Of a stretch of DNA of 41,472 nt, positions 1 to 6,179 are shown one piece after another. Every line of letters begins with the position of its first letter. Position 1 is the stretch's first letter. Under the pieces are notes generated by a model. The model was not told the origin of the DNA and did not search any database. It saw only the letters and a program-made list of their open reading frames with translations. Source of the DNA: Verrucomicrobiota bacterium. GTDB taxonomy: Bacteria; Verrucomicrobiota; Kiritimatiellia; RFP12; UBA1067. The translations under genes were made by a program, and so were the position numbers. The stretch lies in contig JAKJGY010000014.1 in NCBI GenBank assembly GCA_022704145.1, forward strand, positions 1 through 41,472, given 5' to 3'.

Positions 1-611
1 CGCTGCGCGTCCGAGCCGGAGGCGACCGCGCCCCGCTCCCGAACAGCGCCCGCAGCCTCCTTCATCCCCTGCGCCAGCAGCAGCTCGATCACCCCGTCGA
101 GCGCCTCGTCCCGCCGCTTCTGGGCCGCCTCATGCAGCGCGCGTATCCGTTCGGCCTCCGCCGCGCGGCCCGCGCGCGTCTCGTCCACATACGGCCCCTC
201 GTCACGCGCCAACAGCGCCAGCGCCTCCTCCAGCCGCCCCGCCTCCTCCAGCTCGCGCACCTGAAGCTTCAGCGCCGCCACCGCCTTCTCGACAGCCGCC
301 GCCTTGGCGGCAGTACGGCCGGCCGCCAGAGCCGCGGCCGACTCCGCCGCAGCCGAGCCCGGGAAACGCTCCGCGACCTCCTTCAGGCGCGCGGCGGCCT
401 CCTCGTACCGCTCCGGATTCGCCTCCGCCCAAGCCTGTGCCACAGCCAGCGCGTTCGACGCCAGGGCACCGGCAGAAGGCGCCTCCGGCTGGGCCGCGAC
501 ACGCGCCGGCATGCTGGCGCGCGCCTCGCGGCCGGAAGGCCGCAGGCTGGCCCGGAGGAGCACCACCGCCACACCCGCCACCGCCACACCAAGAATGATC
601 CGTCGAATCAC
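1..611 (-). CDS. Membrane-anchored protein with helical repeats, partial (C-terminus outside window)
   Basis: The first 203 residues are visible; the frame is open to the window edge. The start is GTG at 609-611, preceded by a G-rich Shine-Dalgarno run (AGGGGGG). Residues 4-20 (RIILGVAVAGVAVVLLR) form one hydrophobic segment that could be a signal anchor. The rest is Ala/Glu-rich and helical. Around residues 70-90 the pattern AAARLKEVAERFPGSAAAE resembles a TPR-type helix pair, and residues 105-150 look like a coiled coil. It has its own strong promoter divergent from the sulfatase. The function is not recognised; a tail-like periplasmic scaffold is only a guess. The frame is convincing because it lacks stops, has a good ribosome site and has G/C-rich third positions. 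Confidence 0.7.
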   Translation of the reverse strand, partial: MIRRIILGVAVAGVAVVLLRASLRPSGREARASMPARVAAQPEAPSAGALASNALAVAQAWAEANPERYEEAAARLKEVAERFPGSAAAESAAALAAGRTAAKAAAVEKAVAALKLQVRELEEAGRLEEALALLARDEGPYVDETRAGRAAEAERIRALHEAAQKRRDEALDGVIELLLAQGMKEAAGAVRERGAVASGSDAQ

Positions 612-641
612 GGCACCCCCCTAACCTCTGACCTATCCGGC

Positions 642-670
642 ATACTACCGCGCCACGTAGGTCCTGTCAA
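642..670 (-). promoter_or_regulatory. Sigma-70-type promoter of the 1-611 gene
   Basis: On the minus strand, TTGACA (665-670) is followed after exactly 17 bases by TAGTAT (642-647). Transcription would begin about 25 bases upstream of the GTG start. It lies back to back with the sulfatase promoter. Confidence 0.65.
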
Positions 671-701
671 GAAGCCCGCCCAGCATGCGGCCGCGGCTGA
701 C

Positions 702-730
702 TTGCCAAAGCGGTTCTTTTCCCTTATGCT
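702..730 (+). promoter_or_regulatory. Sigma-70-type promoter of the sulfatase gene
   Basis: TTGCCA (702-707), a 17-base spacer and TATGCT (725-730) give a near-consensus promoter, with a leader of about 35 bases before the ATG at 772 that includes the GGAGG ribosome site. Confidence 0.6.
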
Positions 731-771
731 CCCGGCCAATCACTGGAAACCACACTCCGGAGGACACCCCT

Positions 772-2184
772 ATGTCAAACAGCCTCACGCGCCGCGCCTT
801 CCTCAGCCACACGGGTCTCGCCGCGGCCGCCTGCTGCTCCTCCTGCGTCTCAACCGGCCGCTCCGCCAGACCGCCCAACATCGTCGTGATCTTCCTCGAC
901 GACTCCGGCTTTTCCGACTTCCACCCTTTCGGCTCGCCCGCCTACGACACGCCCAACGTCCGCCGCCTGGCGGCCGAAGGCTGCCGCTTCACCAACTTCC
1001 ATGTGCCGCAGGCGATCTGCTCCGCCTCGCGTGGCGCCCTGCTCACCGGCTGCTATCCCGAGCGCACAAGGCTGTTCGGCGCGCACGGCCCGCGCGCCCG
1101 AGGCATGGACCCGTCGTGGCCGACGATCGCCCAGGTGCTCAAGCCCGCCGGCTACACCTCGGCCGTCTTCGGCAAATGGCACATCGGCGACCAGCCCGAG
1201 ACGCGCCCCCTCGCCCGCGGCTTCGACGAGTGCTGCGGCCTGATGTACTCCAACGACATGTGGCGCCACCACCCCGAATCGCGGCACTACGACGCCTTCC
1301 CGCTGCAGTACTGGGAGAACGACCGGGTCACGATCCCGGACGTGACGCCCGCCGACCAGACGCACCTGACGCAGTGGTACACGCAGCACGCGGTCGACTT
1401 TATCCGGCGCAAGCGCGACCAGCCCTTCTTCCTCTATGTGCCGCATAACATGCCGCATGTGCCGCTTTTCGTCAGCCCGGCATTCGCGGGCCGCTCGGGC
1501 GCGGGACTCTACGGCGACGTGATGCTGGAGCTGGACAGTTCGGTGGGCGAGATCATGAAGGCCCTCGACGAGGCTGGCGTGGCCGAGAACACGCTGGTGG
1601 TCTTCACCTCGGACAACGGCCCCTGGACCTCATACGGCAACCACGCGGGCGCCACCCCCTACCGCGAGTCCAAAGGCACGAGCTTCGACGGCGGCACCCG
1701 CAGCGCCTGCATCATGCGTTTTCCCGGGCGCATCCCGGCCGGGTCGGTCTCCAACGCGATGCTCGGGTCCATCGACCTGCTGCCGACCTTCGCCCGGCTG
1801 GCGGGTGTCGCGCCCTCCCAGACCCCGCTCGACGGGCGCGACGTGTGGGAGCTGGTGTCGGGCCATCCGGACGCGACAAACCCGCACGAGTACTACGCCT
1901 TCACCACCGGCAACACTTTCGAGGGCGTGTTCAGCGGGGACGGTCGCTGGAAGCTCCACCTGCCGCACAACTACCGCACCCTGGCCGGCGAGCCCGGCGG
2001 ACGAGACGGCATCCCCGTGAAATACCGCCAGGGGCAGATCGGCCTGTCGCTCTTCGACATGGCCGAAGACCCTTACGAGACCACCAACGTCCTCGACCGG
2101 CACCCGGAGGTCGGCGCACGGCTGCTGGCGCTGGCCGAGCGCCATCGCGCGGCCTTCTTCAGCCCGCCGCAGAAACAGCCCTGA
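772..2184 (+). CDS. Type I (formylglycine) sulfatase, exported
   Basis: Hydrolyses sulfate esters, probably on a glycan, outside the cytoplasm. The 470-residue product starts at the ATG after GGAGG (759-763); an upstream in-frame extension has no ribosome site. The N-terminus has a twin-arginine-like stretch (LTRRAFLSHTGLAAAACC) with cysteines, so export by Tat, possibly with lipidation, is likely. Family marks are clear: metal-binding DDSGFSD (residues 43-49), the C-x-A-x-R maturation signature CSASR with Cys83 as the formylglycine residue, GKWHIGD (134-140), FTSDNGP (279-285) and a Lys-Gly-Thr near 301. Length is normal for the arylsulfatase family. The substrate cannot be read from sequence; the nearby glycosidase suggests a sulfated sugar. 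No maturase gene (formylglycine-generating or anaerobic SME type) is visible in the window. Confidence 0.93.
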   Translation: MSNSLTRRAFLSHTGLAAAACCSSCVSTGRSARPPNIVVIFLDDSGFSDFHPFGSPAYDTPNVRRLAAEGCRFTNFHVPQAICSASRGALLTGCYPERTRLFGAHGPRARGMDPSWPTIAQVLKPAGYTSAVFGKWHIGDQPETRPLARGFDECCGLMYSNDMWRHHPESRHYDAFPLQYWENDRVTIPDVTPADQTHLTQWYTQHAVDFIRRKRDQPFFLYVPHNMPHVPLFVSPAFAGRSGAGLYGDVMLELDSSVGEIMKALDEAGVAENTLVVFTSDNGPWTSYGNHAGATPYRESKGTSFDGGTRSACIMRFPGRIPAGSVSNAMLGSIDLLPTFARLAGVAPSQTPLDGRDVWELVSGHPDATNPHEYYAFTTGNTFEGVFSGDGRWKLHLPHNYRTLAGEPGGRDGIPVKYRQGQIGLSLFDMAEDPYETTNVLDRHPEVGARLLALAERHRAAFFSPPQKQP

Positions 2185-2191
2185 AGGACAC

Positions 2192-2219
2192 GCGCGGGAG
2201 CGGCACGGCCGCCCCGCGC
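2192..2219. terminator. GC-rich hairpin between convergent genes
   Basis: A 12-bp stem (arms 2192-2204 and 2208-2219) with one bulged A and a 3-base loop lies between the sulfatase stop (2184) and the LsrF-like stop (2229). There is no U-tract on either strand, so it may act as a shared weak terminator or only stabilise 3' ends. Confidence 0.45.
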
Positions 2220-2228
2220 GCCGCGCGC

Positions 2229-3095
2229 TTACAGGTCGTTGTACATCTGGAAGGCGTCCTTCGGGCTCAGGCCCTTGTGGACGACCGCCCAGACCGCCTG
2301 GATCATCGCCGCTGGCTTGTCGGACTGGAAGACGTTGCGGCCCATGTCCACTCCGGCCGCCCCGCTCTGGATGGCCTTGTACGCCAGCTCGAGCGCCTCC
2401 AGCTCCGGCAGCTTCTTGCCGCCCGCGATCACGATCGGCACGGGGCAGCAGGCCACCACCTTCTCGAAGTCCTCGGTGTAGTAGGTCTTGACGATATTCG
2501 CGCCGTTCTCCGCACAGACGCGCGAGGCCAGCCCGAAGTAGCGCGCGTCGCGCGCCATGTCCTTGCCCACCGCCGTGACGCCCATCACCGGCACGCCGAA
2601 CGCCTGGCCCTCGTCCACCGCCTGATACAGGTTCGCCACCGTCTCGGCCTCGGTCTCCCTGTCGCCGATCGCCACCATCACGGCGATGGCCGAGGCGTTC
2701 AGCTTCACCGCGTCCTGCACGTCGATCACCACATTGTGGTTGAGTTCGGTCAGGATCGTCGAGCCCGCGTCGGAGCGCAGACAGACCGGTTTGCGGCTGG
2801 TCGGCGGCACCAGCGAGCGCAGCACGCCGCGCGCGCACATCAGGCAGTCCGCGTGCTCGATCAGCGGCACGATGCTCAGGTCGATACGCTCCACGCCCGA
2901 GGTCGGCCCCATGATGAAGCCGTGGTCGAACGCCAGCATCACGGTCTTGCCTGTCACCGGGTTAAAGATCCGGCTGAGCCGGTCCTTCATGCCCCAGTCG
3001 AGGTGGCTCGAGCCTTTCAAGAAAAAACCGCCGCAGGACTGCGCCACGCCGACGCCGTAATTCTTGCCGTCCCGGATATCATCTAAGTCTGCCAT
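2229..3095 (-). CDS. LsrF-type class I aldolase/thiolase
   Basis: This 288-residue protein matches E. coli LsrF (about 291 residues) closely from the N-terminus: MADLDDI, LDWGM, RLSRIFNP.TGKTVMLAFDHG and GVDMGRN are all present. The Schiff-base lysine is Lys203 (IVKTYY), and the second catalytic residue of the family is the histidine of FDHG (His58). LsrF acts on a phosphorylated AI-2 derivative, transferring an acetyl group to CoA; relatives in the DeoC/FbaB superfamily are sugar-phosphate aldolases. No lsrK, lsrR, lsrG or lsr transporter lies nearby, while DhaK/DhaL-type kinase genes directly precede it, so cleavage of a ketose phosphate is the more likely role here. It is the last gene of the 5949-2229 operon and follows AAGGGAGC. 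Confidence 0.88.
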   Translation of the reverse strand: MADLDDIRDGKNYGVGVAQSCGGFFLKGSSHLDWGMKDRLSRIFNPVTGKTVMLAFDHGFIMGPTSGVERIDLSIVPLIEHADCLMCARGVLRSLVPPTSRKPVCLRSDAGSTILTELNHNVVIDVQDAVKLNASAIAVMVAIGDRETEAETVANLYQAVDEGQAFGVPVMGVTAVGKDMARDARYFGLASRVCAENGANIVKTYYTEDFEKVVACCPVPIVIAGGKKLPELEALELAYKAIQSGAAGVDMGRNVFQSDKPAAMIQAVWAVVHKGLSPKDAFQMYNDL

Positions 3096-3112
3096 GATTG
3101 CTCCCTTGTTGT

Positions 3113-3170
3113 TCGTTAGAATCGAGAGAATCGACCGAATCGACTCCCTCGATTCTTTCGACTCGTTAGA
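3113..3170. repeat. Hairpin repeat copy A, flanked by an 8-bp direct repeat
   Basis: Between the DhaL-like and LsrF-like genes, left arm 3127-3143 and right arm 3149-3165 pair imperfectly around a 5-base loop. The unit is built of 9-bp words of the type GAATCGACN. TCGTTAGA occurs at 3113-3120 and again at 3163-3170, flanking the dyad like a target-site duplication. About 33 of 38 bases match copy B at 3823-3871. Confidence 0.7.
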
Positions 3171-3180
3171 CGCCTTGCCG

Positions 3181-3810
3181 TTACTCCACCGCCGCCCTCG
3201 CGAACGCCGCGAAGATGCACGCCATCGAGGCCGAGCCGGCGTCGCGCGGGCCGATCGAGCGGTCGCCGAGATTCTTGGCGCGGCCGAACTTGGCCCGCAT
3301 GCCGGCGGTCGCCTCCGAGCCGGCGGCCGCCGCGGCGGCCGCCGCGTCCAGCATCGCCGCGACGCCCTCGCCCTGCGCGGCGCACAGCGCCTCCGTCGCG
3401 GGGATCAGCGCGTCCATCAGCGTCTTGTCGCCCACCCGGGCGCGCGTCGTGAACCCGATCTCGTCGAGCCCGCCCTTGAAGGCCGCCGCCAGCGCGGCCG
3501 CGTCAAGCGCCGCCGCGCCTTCCGGCGCCGCCTCGCCCAAGCCCTGCAGCCACGCCCCGTAGAGCGTGCTGGTCGAGCCGCAGGCCTCGGCCTGCAGAGC
3601 GTCGCTCAGCGCCTTGAGATAGCCCTTGAAGTCCGCGCCGTCCGCCTTCGCCATCGCGTTGAAGGCCGTCACGATCGCGGTGCCGTGGTCGCCGTCGCCG
3701 CCCGCCGCCGCGTCCAGCTCGGAGAAGAGCTTCTCCCCCGCCCGGATGTCGTCGCCCGCCGCCGCCACCATCGCCTTGAATGTCTGAAGCGTAAGCATGA
3801 TAAAATCCAT
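3181..3810 (-). CDS. DhaL-like ADP/ATP-binding kinase subunit
   Basis: Nucleotide-binding subunit of a dihydroxyacetone-kinase-type enzyme. The 209 residues match the DhaL length. The Mg-binding aspartate motif is present as LDAAAGGDGDHG near residue 32, and the C-terminal part carries NLGDRSIGPRDAGSAS, a variant of the family GDRS-GHxDPG pattern (H replaced by P, DPGA by DAGS). The start is uncertain: ATG at 3810 (MDFIMLTL) has no clear ribosome site, and ATG at 3798 has only a weak GGAT. The strong hairpin at 3823-3871 sits just upstream and may shape its translation. It follows the DhaK-like gene directly. No PTS DhaM gene is present, so ATP is the likely phosphate donor. Substrates of this family include dihydroxyacetone and erythrulose. 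Confidence 0.85.
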   Translation of the reverse strand: MDFIMLTLQTFKAMVAAAGDDIRAGEKLFSELDAAAGGDGDHGTAIVTAFNAMAKADGADFKGYLKALSDALQAEACGSTSTLYGAWLQGLGEAAPEGAAALDAAALAAAFKGGLDEIGFTTRARVGDKTLMDALIPATEALCAAQGEGVAAMLDAAAAAAAAGSEATAGMRAKFGRAKNLGDRSIGPRDAGSASMACIFAAFARAAVE

Positions 3811-3822
3811 TTTTCGAGAGAA

Positions 3823-3871
3823 CCGGAAGAATCGACAGAATCGAATCCCTCGATTCCGTCGACTCTTCCGG
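3823..3871. repeat. Hairpin repeat copy B: near-perfect 22-bp stem
   Basis: Arms 3823-3844 and 3850-3871 match at 20 of 22 positions around a 5-base loop. In the minus-strand transcript both mismatches become G-U pairs, giving an unbroken 22-bp RNA stem. It fills the 72-base gap between the DhaK-like stop (3883) and the DhaL-like start. It shares sequence and the 9-bp word structure with copy A. Confidence 0.8.
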
Positions 3872-3882
3872 GCGCCCTTCTC

Positions 3883-4881
3883 TTACGCCGTCCAATACGG
3901 GCTGCGGGCCTTGGCCTTGAGCAGCTCGAGGTGGTCGGCGTCAAGCTTGCACAGGATCATCTGGAAGCCGGCCATCTCCTGCACCGTGAGGTATTCGCCG
4001 CACGCGCCCGAGGTGACGTTCACGCCCTTGTCCGCCAGGATCTGGGCGGCCTTGCGGTAGATCAGGAACATCTCCATCAGGGTGGTCGCGCCGACGCCGT
4101 TGATGATCAGCAGCGCGGTGTCGCCCGCCTGCACGCCGGTCGCCTGCACCAGCGGCTCGATCATCCGCGCGGCCGTCTCGTCCGCCGTCAGGATCTTGCT
4201 GCGCCCGCCCCCGGCCTCGCCGTGCTGGCCCATGCCGATCTCCATCTCGTCGTCCGGCAGGACGGCGATCGTGCCGCCGTTCTGCGGGTGCGTGCAGCCG
4301 GTCATCGCCACGGCCAGCGTCGCCATCTGCCGGTTGAAGCGCTCGCCGATATCGACGATCTCCTCCAGGCTCTTGCCCGCTTCGGCGGCCGCGCCCACGA
4401 CCTTGTAGAGCGGGACGCACCCGGCCAGGCCGCGCTTCTCCTCGGGGTCGATGTCGATGCCCGCGCTGATATCCTCGTGCGTGACGATCTCGACGACCTT
4501 GATGCCCTCCTTCTGGGCGTCGCGCAGCGCCTTGCTCGCGCTCATGCGGTCGCCCGCATGGTTCAGCGTCACCAGCAGGATGCCCGCCTCGCGCTTGAAC
4601 ATCCGCAGCGCCTCGAGCACCTTGGGCGCGCCCGGCGCGGCGAAGATGTCGCCCACCACGCTCGCGTCCAGCATGCCCTCGCCCACGAAGCCGCTCAGCG
4701 CCGGCTCGTGCCCCGCCCCGCCCAGCGTCACGATCGCGACCTTGCCCTCATCCTTCGGCGTCGCGCGCACGACGATCTTGTCGCTGACGATCTTGACGCG
4801 GCCCTTGTAACACAGCGCGAAACCCTCCAGCAGCTCCTTGGTCAGGTTCGCGGGCTCATTGAGAAACTTCTTCATCGGCAT
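3883..4881 (-). CDS. DhaK-like ketose kinase substrate-binding subunit
   Basis: Substrate-binding subunit (332 residues) of a dihydroxyacetone-kinase-type enzyme. Visible family marks are KKFLNEP near the start, the glycine loop GGAGHEPALSGFVG near residue 52, the GCTHPQNG stretch, the histidine of GMGQHGEAG that forms the hemiaminal with the carbonyl substrate, and INGVGATTLMEM towards the C-terminus. The start ATG at 4881 follows GAGGAG by 8 bases; an upstream ATG at 4929 has no such site. The separate DhaL-like gene just downstream completes the kinase. Given the isomerase upstream and the aldolase downstream, the substrate is probably a ketose made inside this operon rather than dihydroxyacetone alone; this is inference. 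Confidence 0.88.
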   Translation of the reverse strand: MPMKKFLNEPANLTKELLEGFALCYKGRVKIVSDKIVVRATPKDEGKVAIVTLGGAGHEPALSGFVGEGMLDASVVGDIFAAPGAPKVLEALRMFKREAGILLVTLNHAGDRMSASKALRDAQKEGIKVVEIVTHEDISAGIDIDPEEKRGLAGCVPLYKVVGAAAEAGKSLEEIVDIGERFNRQMATLAVAMTGCTHPQNGGTIAVLPDDEMEIGMGQHGEAGGGRSKILTADETAARMIEPLVQATGVQAGDTALLIINGVGATTLMEMFLIYRKAAQILADKGVNVTSGACGEYLTVQEMAGFQMILCKLDADHLELLKAKARSPYWTA

Positions 4882-4964
4882 GTTCCAACTCCTCTCTTTT
4901 CGCGCCTCGGCGGCTCCGTGCTCCCGCACGCGAGCGCCCAGGCCCTTCAGAACTTATCCACCTC

Positions 4965-5276
4965 TTAACAGAACTGCATCAGCTCGACCGGCATCCCCTG
5001 GTCGTAAATGAACGCGATCTTCAGGGTCGGCATGACCTGCATCACCGGCCACAGGATGCTCTTGCCCTTGACCGCCTCCTCGATGTTCTCGACGCTGTAG
5101 GCCACGTGCGTCTCGTCCTGGATCGCCGCCGCCATGGGGCTGTCCGGCTCAAAGTACAGGAACTCGACCTTGTAGGGGCTCGCCCCGGCGTCCGTGACCC
5201 ACACCTTCAGCGAGTCCACGTACATCATGCCGTCCATCTTTTCGAAAACCGGAATCCCCGTATGCTGATACGTCAT
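4965..5276 (-). CDS. Small VOC-fold (glyoxalase-like) protein
   Basis: A 103-residue protein starting at the ATG after GGGAGAGG. HVAYSVENIEEAV around residue 57 is the typical second-strand/helix pattern of the vicinal-oxygen-chelate (glyoxalase/bleomycin resistance) fold, and the length fits one VOC module, which usually acts as a dimer. It lies in the sugar operon between the cupin isomerase and the DhaK-like gene. An epimerase or isomerase of a sugar intermediate, or a sugar-binding role, is possible; the metal ligands cannot be assigned with confidence, so no reaction is claimed. Confidence 0.7.
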   Translation of the reverse strand: MTYQHTGIPVFEKMDGMMYVDSLKVWVTDAGASPYKVEFLYFEPDSPMAAAIQDETHVAYSVENIEEAVKGKSILWPVMQVMPTLKIAFIYDQGMPVELMQFC

Positions 5277-5349
5277 CGCACCTCTCCCTTTTTTTGCGCG
5301 CCGCCGGCAAAGAGCCGGGCGCTTGCCTGTCCGCACCTAGCCGCCGTCG

Positions 5350-5949
5350 TCAGAGCGCCACGCCCGGCACGCTGAACCGCAGCCCCGCGCCGTCATGATA
5401 GGTCGCGTACTCCATGACGATCGCGCCCTCCGGCCCACCCTGCATGAAATGCCAGGTCTCCGGAGCCGCCAGCTTGTAGACCTTGCCGTCCGCGGCCCAC
5501 CGCTCGACATGCACGCTCTTGAGGTGCGGCGCCTGGCACTTCGCCAGCATCGCCTTCGCCTCCGGAAACCGGTCGAGGTTCGGCTCACCCACCTCGCTGA
5601 AGCCGTAGACCGAGCCGTGGCGCACCTGCCAGCTCTCCGTCTTGCACGGGATCGCTTTCCCGTCCGCGCCCGCCGTGGGCAGGTGGCGGTGCTCGGGGAT
5701 GTTCTGGCCGGGCAGCAGGAAGATCTCGTGACCGAAGTAGCTCTCCGCCTGCTCGTTGCACCAGAAGACGCCGCCCATGCCGTACGACACGAAGTCGCCC
5801 TGGCCGAAATCGACCGCCCAGAACGGCCCGTCCGGACGCGTCAGCTCGGCGAACACCGGGTAGCCGAAACGCTTCATCAGGTCGTAGTACGCCTGCTTGG
5901 CCTTGGACGCCTCAAGCTGGCCGCCCTTGTAAAAATCCGCATTCGTCAT
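5350..5949 (-). CDS. Cupin sugar isomerase, D-lyxose/D-mannose isomerase-like
   Basis: First gene of the operon; 199 residues. A cupin metal site is visible: LLPGQNIPEHRH (residues 78-89, ligands probably His87 and His89), then SWQVRHGSVYGF and PETWHFMQGG, with a last histidine in the usual place. This pattern resembles the D-lyxose ketol-isomerase family, whose members interconvert an aldose and a ketose using a divalent metal. The ATG at 5949 was chosen because MTNADFYKGG starts the conserved part; a G-rich stretch lies upstream. As promoter-proximal gene it would feed a ketose to the DhaK/DhaL-like kinase. An unrelated cupin with a similar fold cannot be excluded. Confidence 0.65.
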   Translation of the reverse strand: MTNADFYKGGQLEASKAKQAYYDLMKRFGYPVFAELTRPDGPFWAVDFGQGDFVSYGMGGVFWCNEQAESYFGHEIFLLPGQNIPEHRHLPTAGADGKAIPCKTESWQVRHGSVYGFSEVGEPNLDRFPEAKAMLAKCQAPHLKSVHVERWAADGKVYKLAAPETWHFMQGGPEGAIVMEYATYHDGAGLRFSVPGVAL

Positions 5950-6041
5950 CCGCCTGCCCCCTCTTGCCGCACGCCCGCGCCACAAAACGATAAGCGCCCC
6001 GCCCGCCCGCGGCGGGCAACAGCCCTCAGTGTGATGGGGGC

Positions 6042-6071
6042 ATTCTAGCGAATGTCACCCGCCGCTGTAAA
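6042..6071 (-). promoter_or_regulatory. Promoter of the sugar operon
   Basis: Minus-strand TTTACA (6066-6071) and TAGAAT (6042-6047) are separated by 18 bases, which leaves a leader of about 85 bases before the isomerase gene. The leader contains a short GC-rich palindrome (CCCGC-CGGCGGG type) near 6005-6015. Confidence 0.5.
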
Positions 6072-6110
6072 CCGCGAACGCGCGATTTTTGGCAGGGGGC
6101 TTCAACACAC

Positions 6111-6140
6111 TTGCGGCCCGCCGTACGAAACCGCTACAGT
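6111..6140 (+). promoter_or_regulatory. Possible promoter of the glycosidase gene
   Basis: TTGCGG (6111-6116) and TACAGT (6135-6140) with an 18-base spacer, 40 bases before the ATG at 6180. The match is moderate; it is divergent from the sugar operon promoter. Confidence 0.4.
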
Positions 6141-6179
6141 ATGGCCGCGTCTCTTGGCGTTCATCTCAGGGGAATCATC

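Noticed and set aside
132..1448. Plus-strand open frame across the first gene and the sulfatase
   Set aside because: Arg-rich, out of frame with the sulfatase, and antisense to the minus-strand gene at 1-611.
2229..3095. An AI-2 (autoinducer-2) processing system
   Set aside because: Only the LsrF-like aldolase is present; no lsrK, lsrR, lsrG or Lsr transporter genes, and the kinase next to it belongs to another family.
3113..3871. A CRISPR array suggested by repeated words in the operon gaps
   Set aside because: Only two copies, each palindromic, separated by a whole gene; no regular spacers or cas genes.
3064..4968. Plus-strand open frame of 634 codons across the sugar operon
   Set aside because: Antisense to clear DhaK-like and DhaL-like genes; low-complexity Arg/Ala content.
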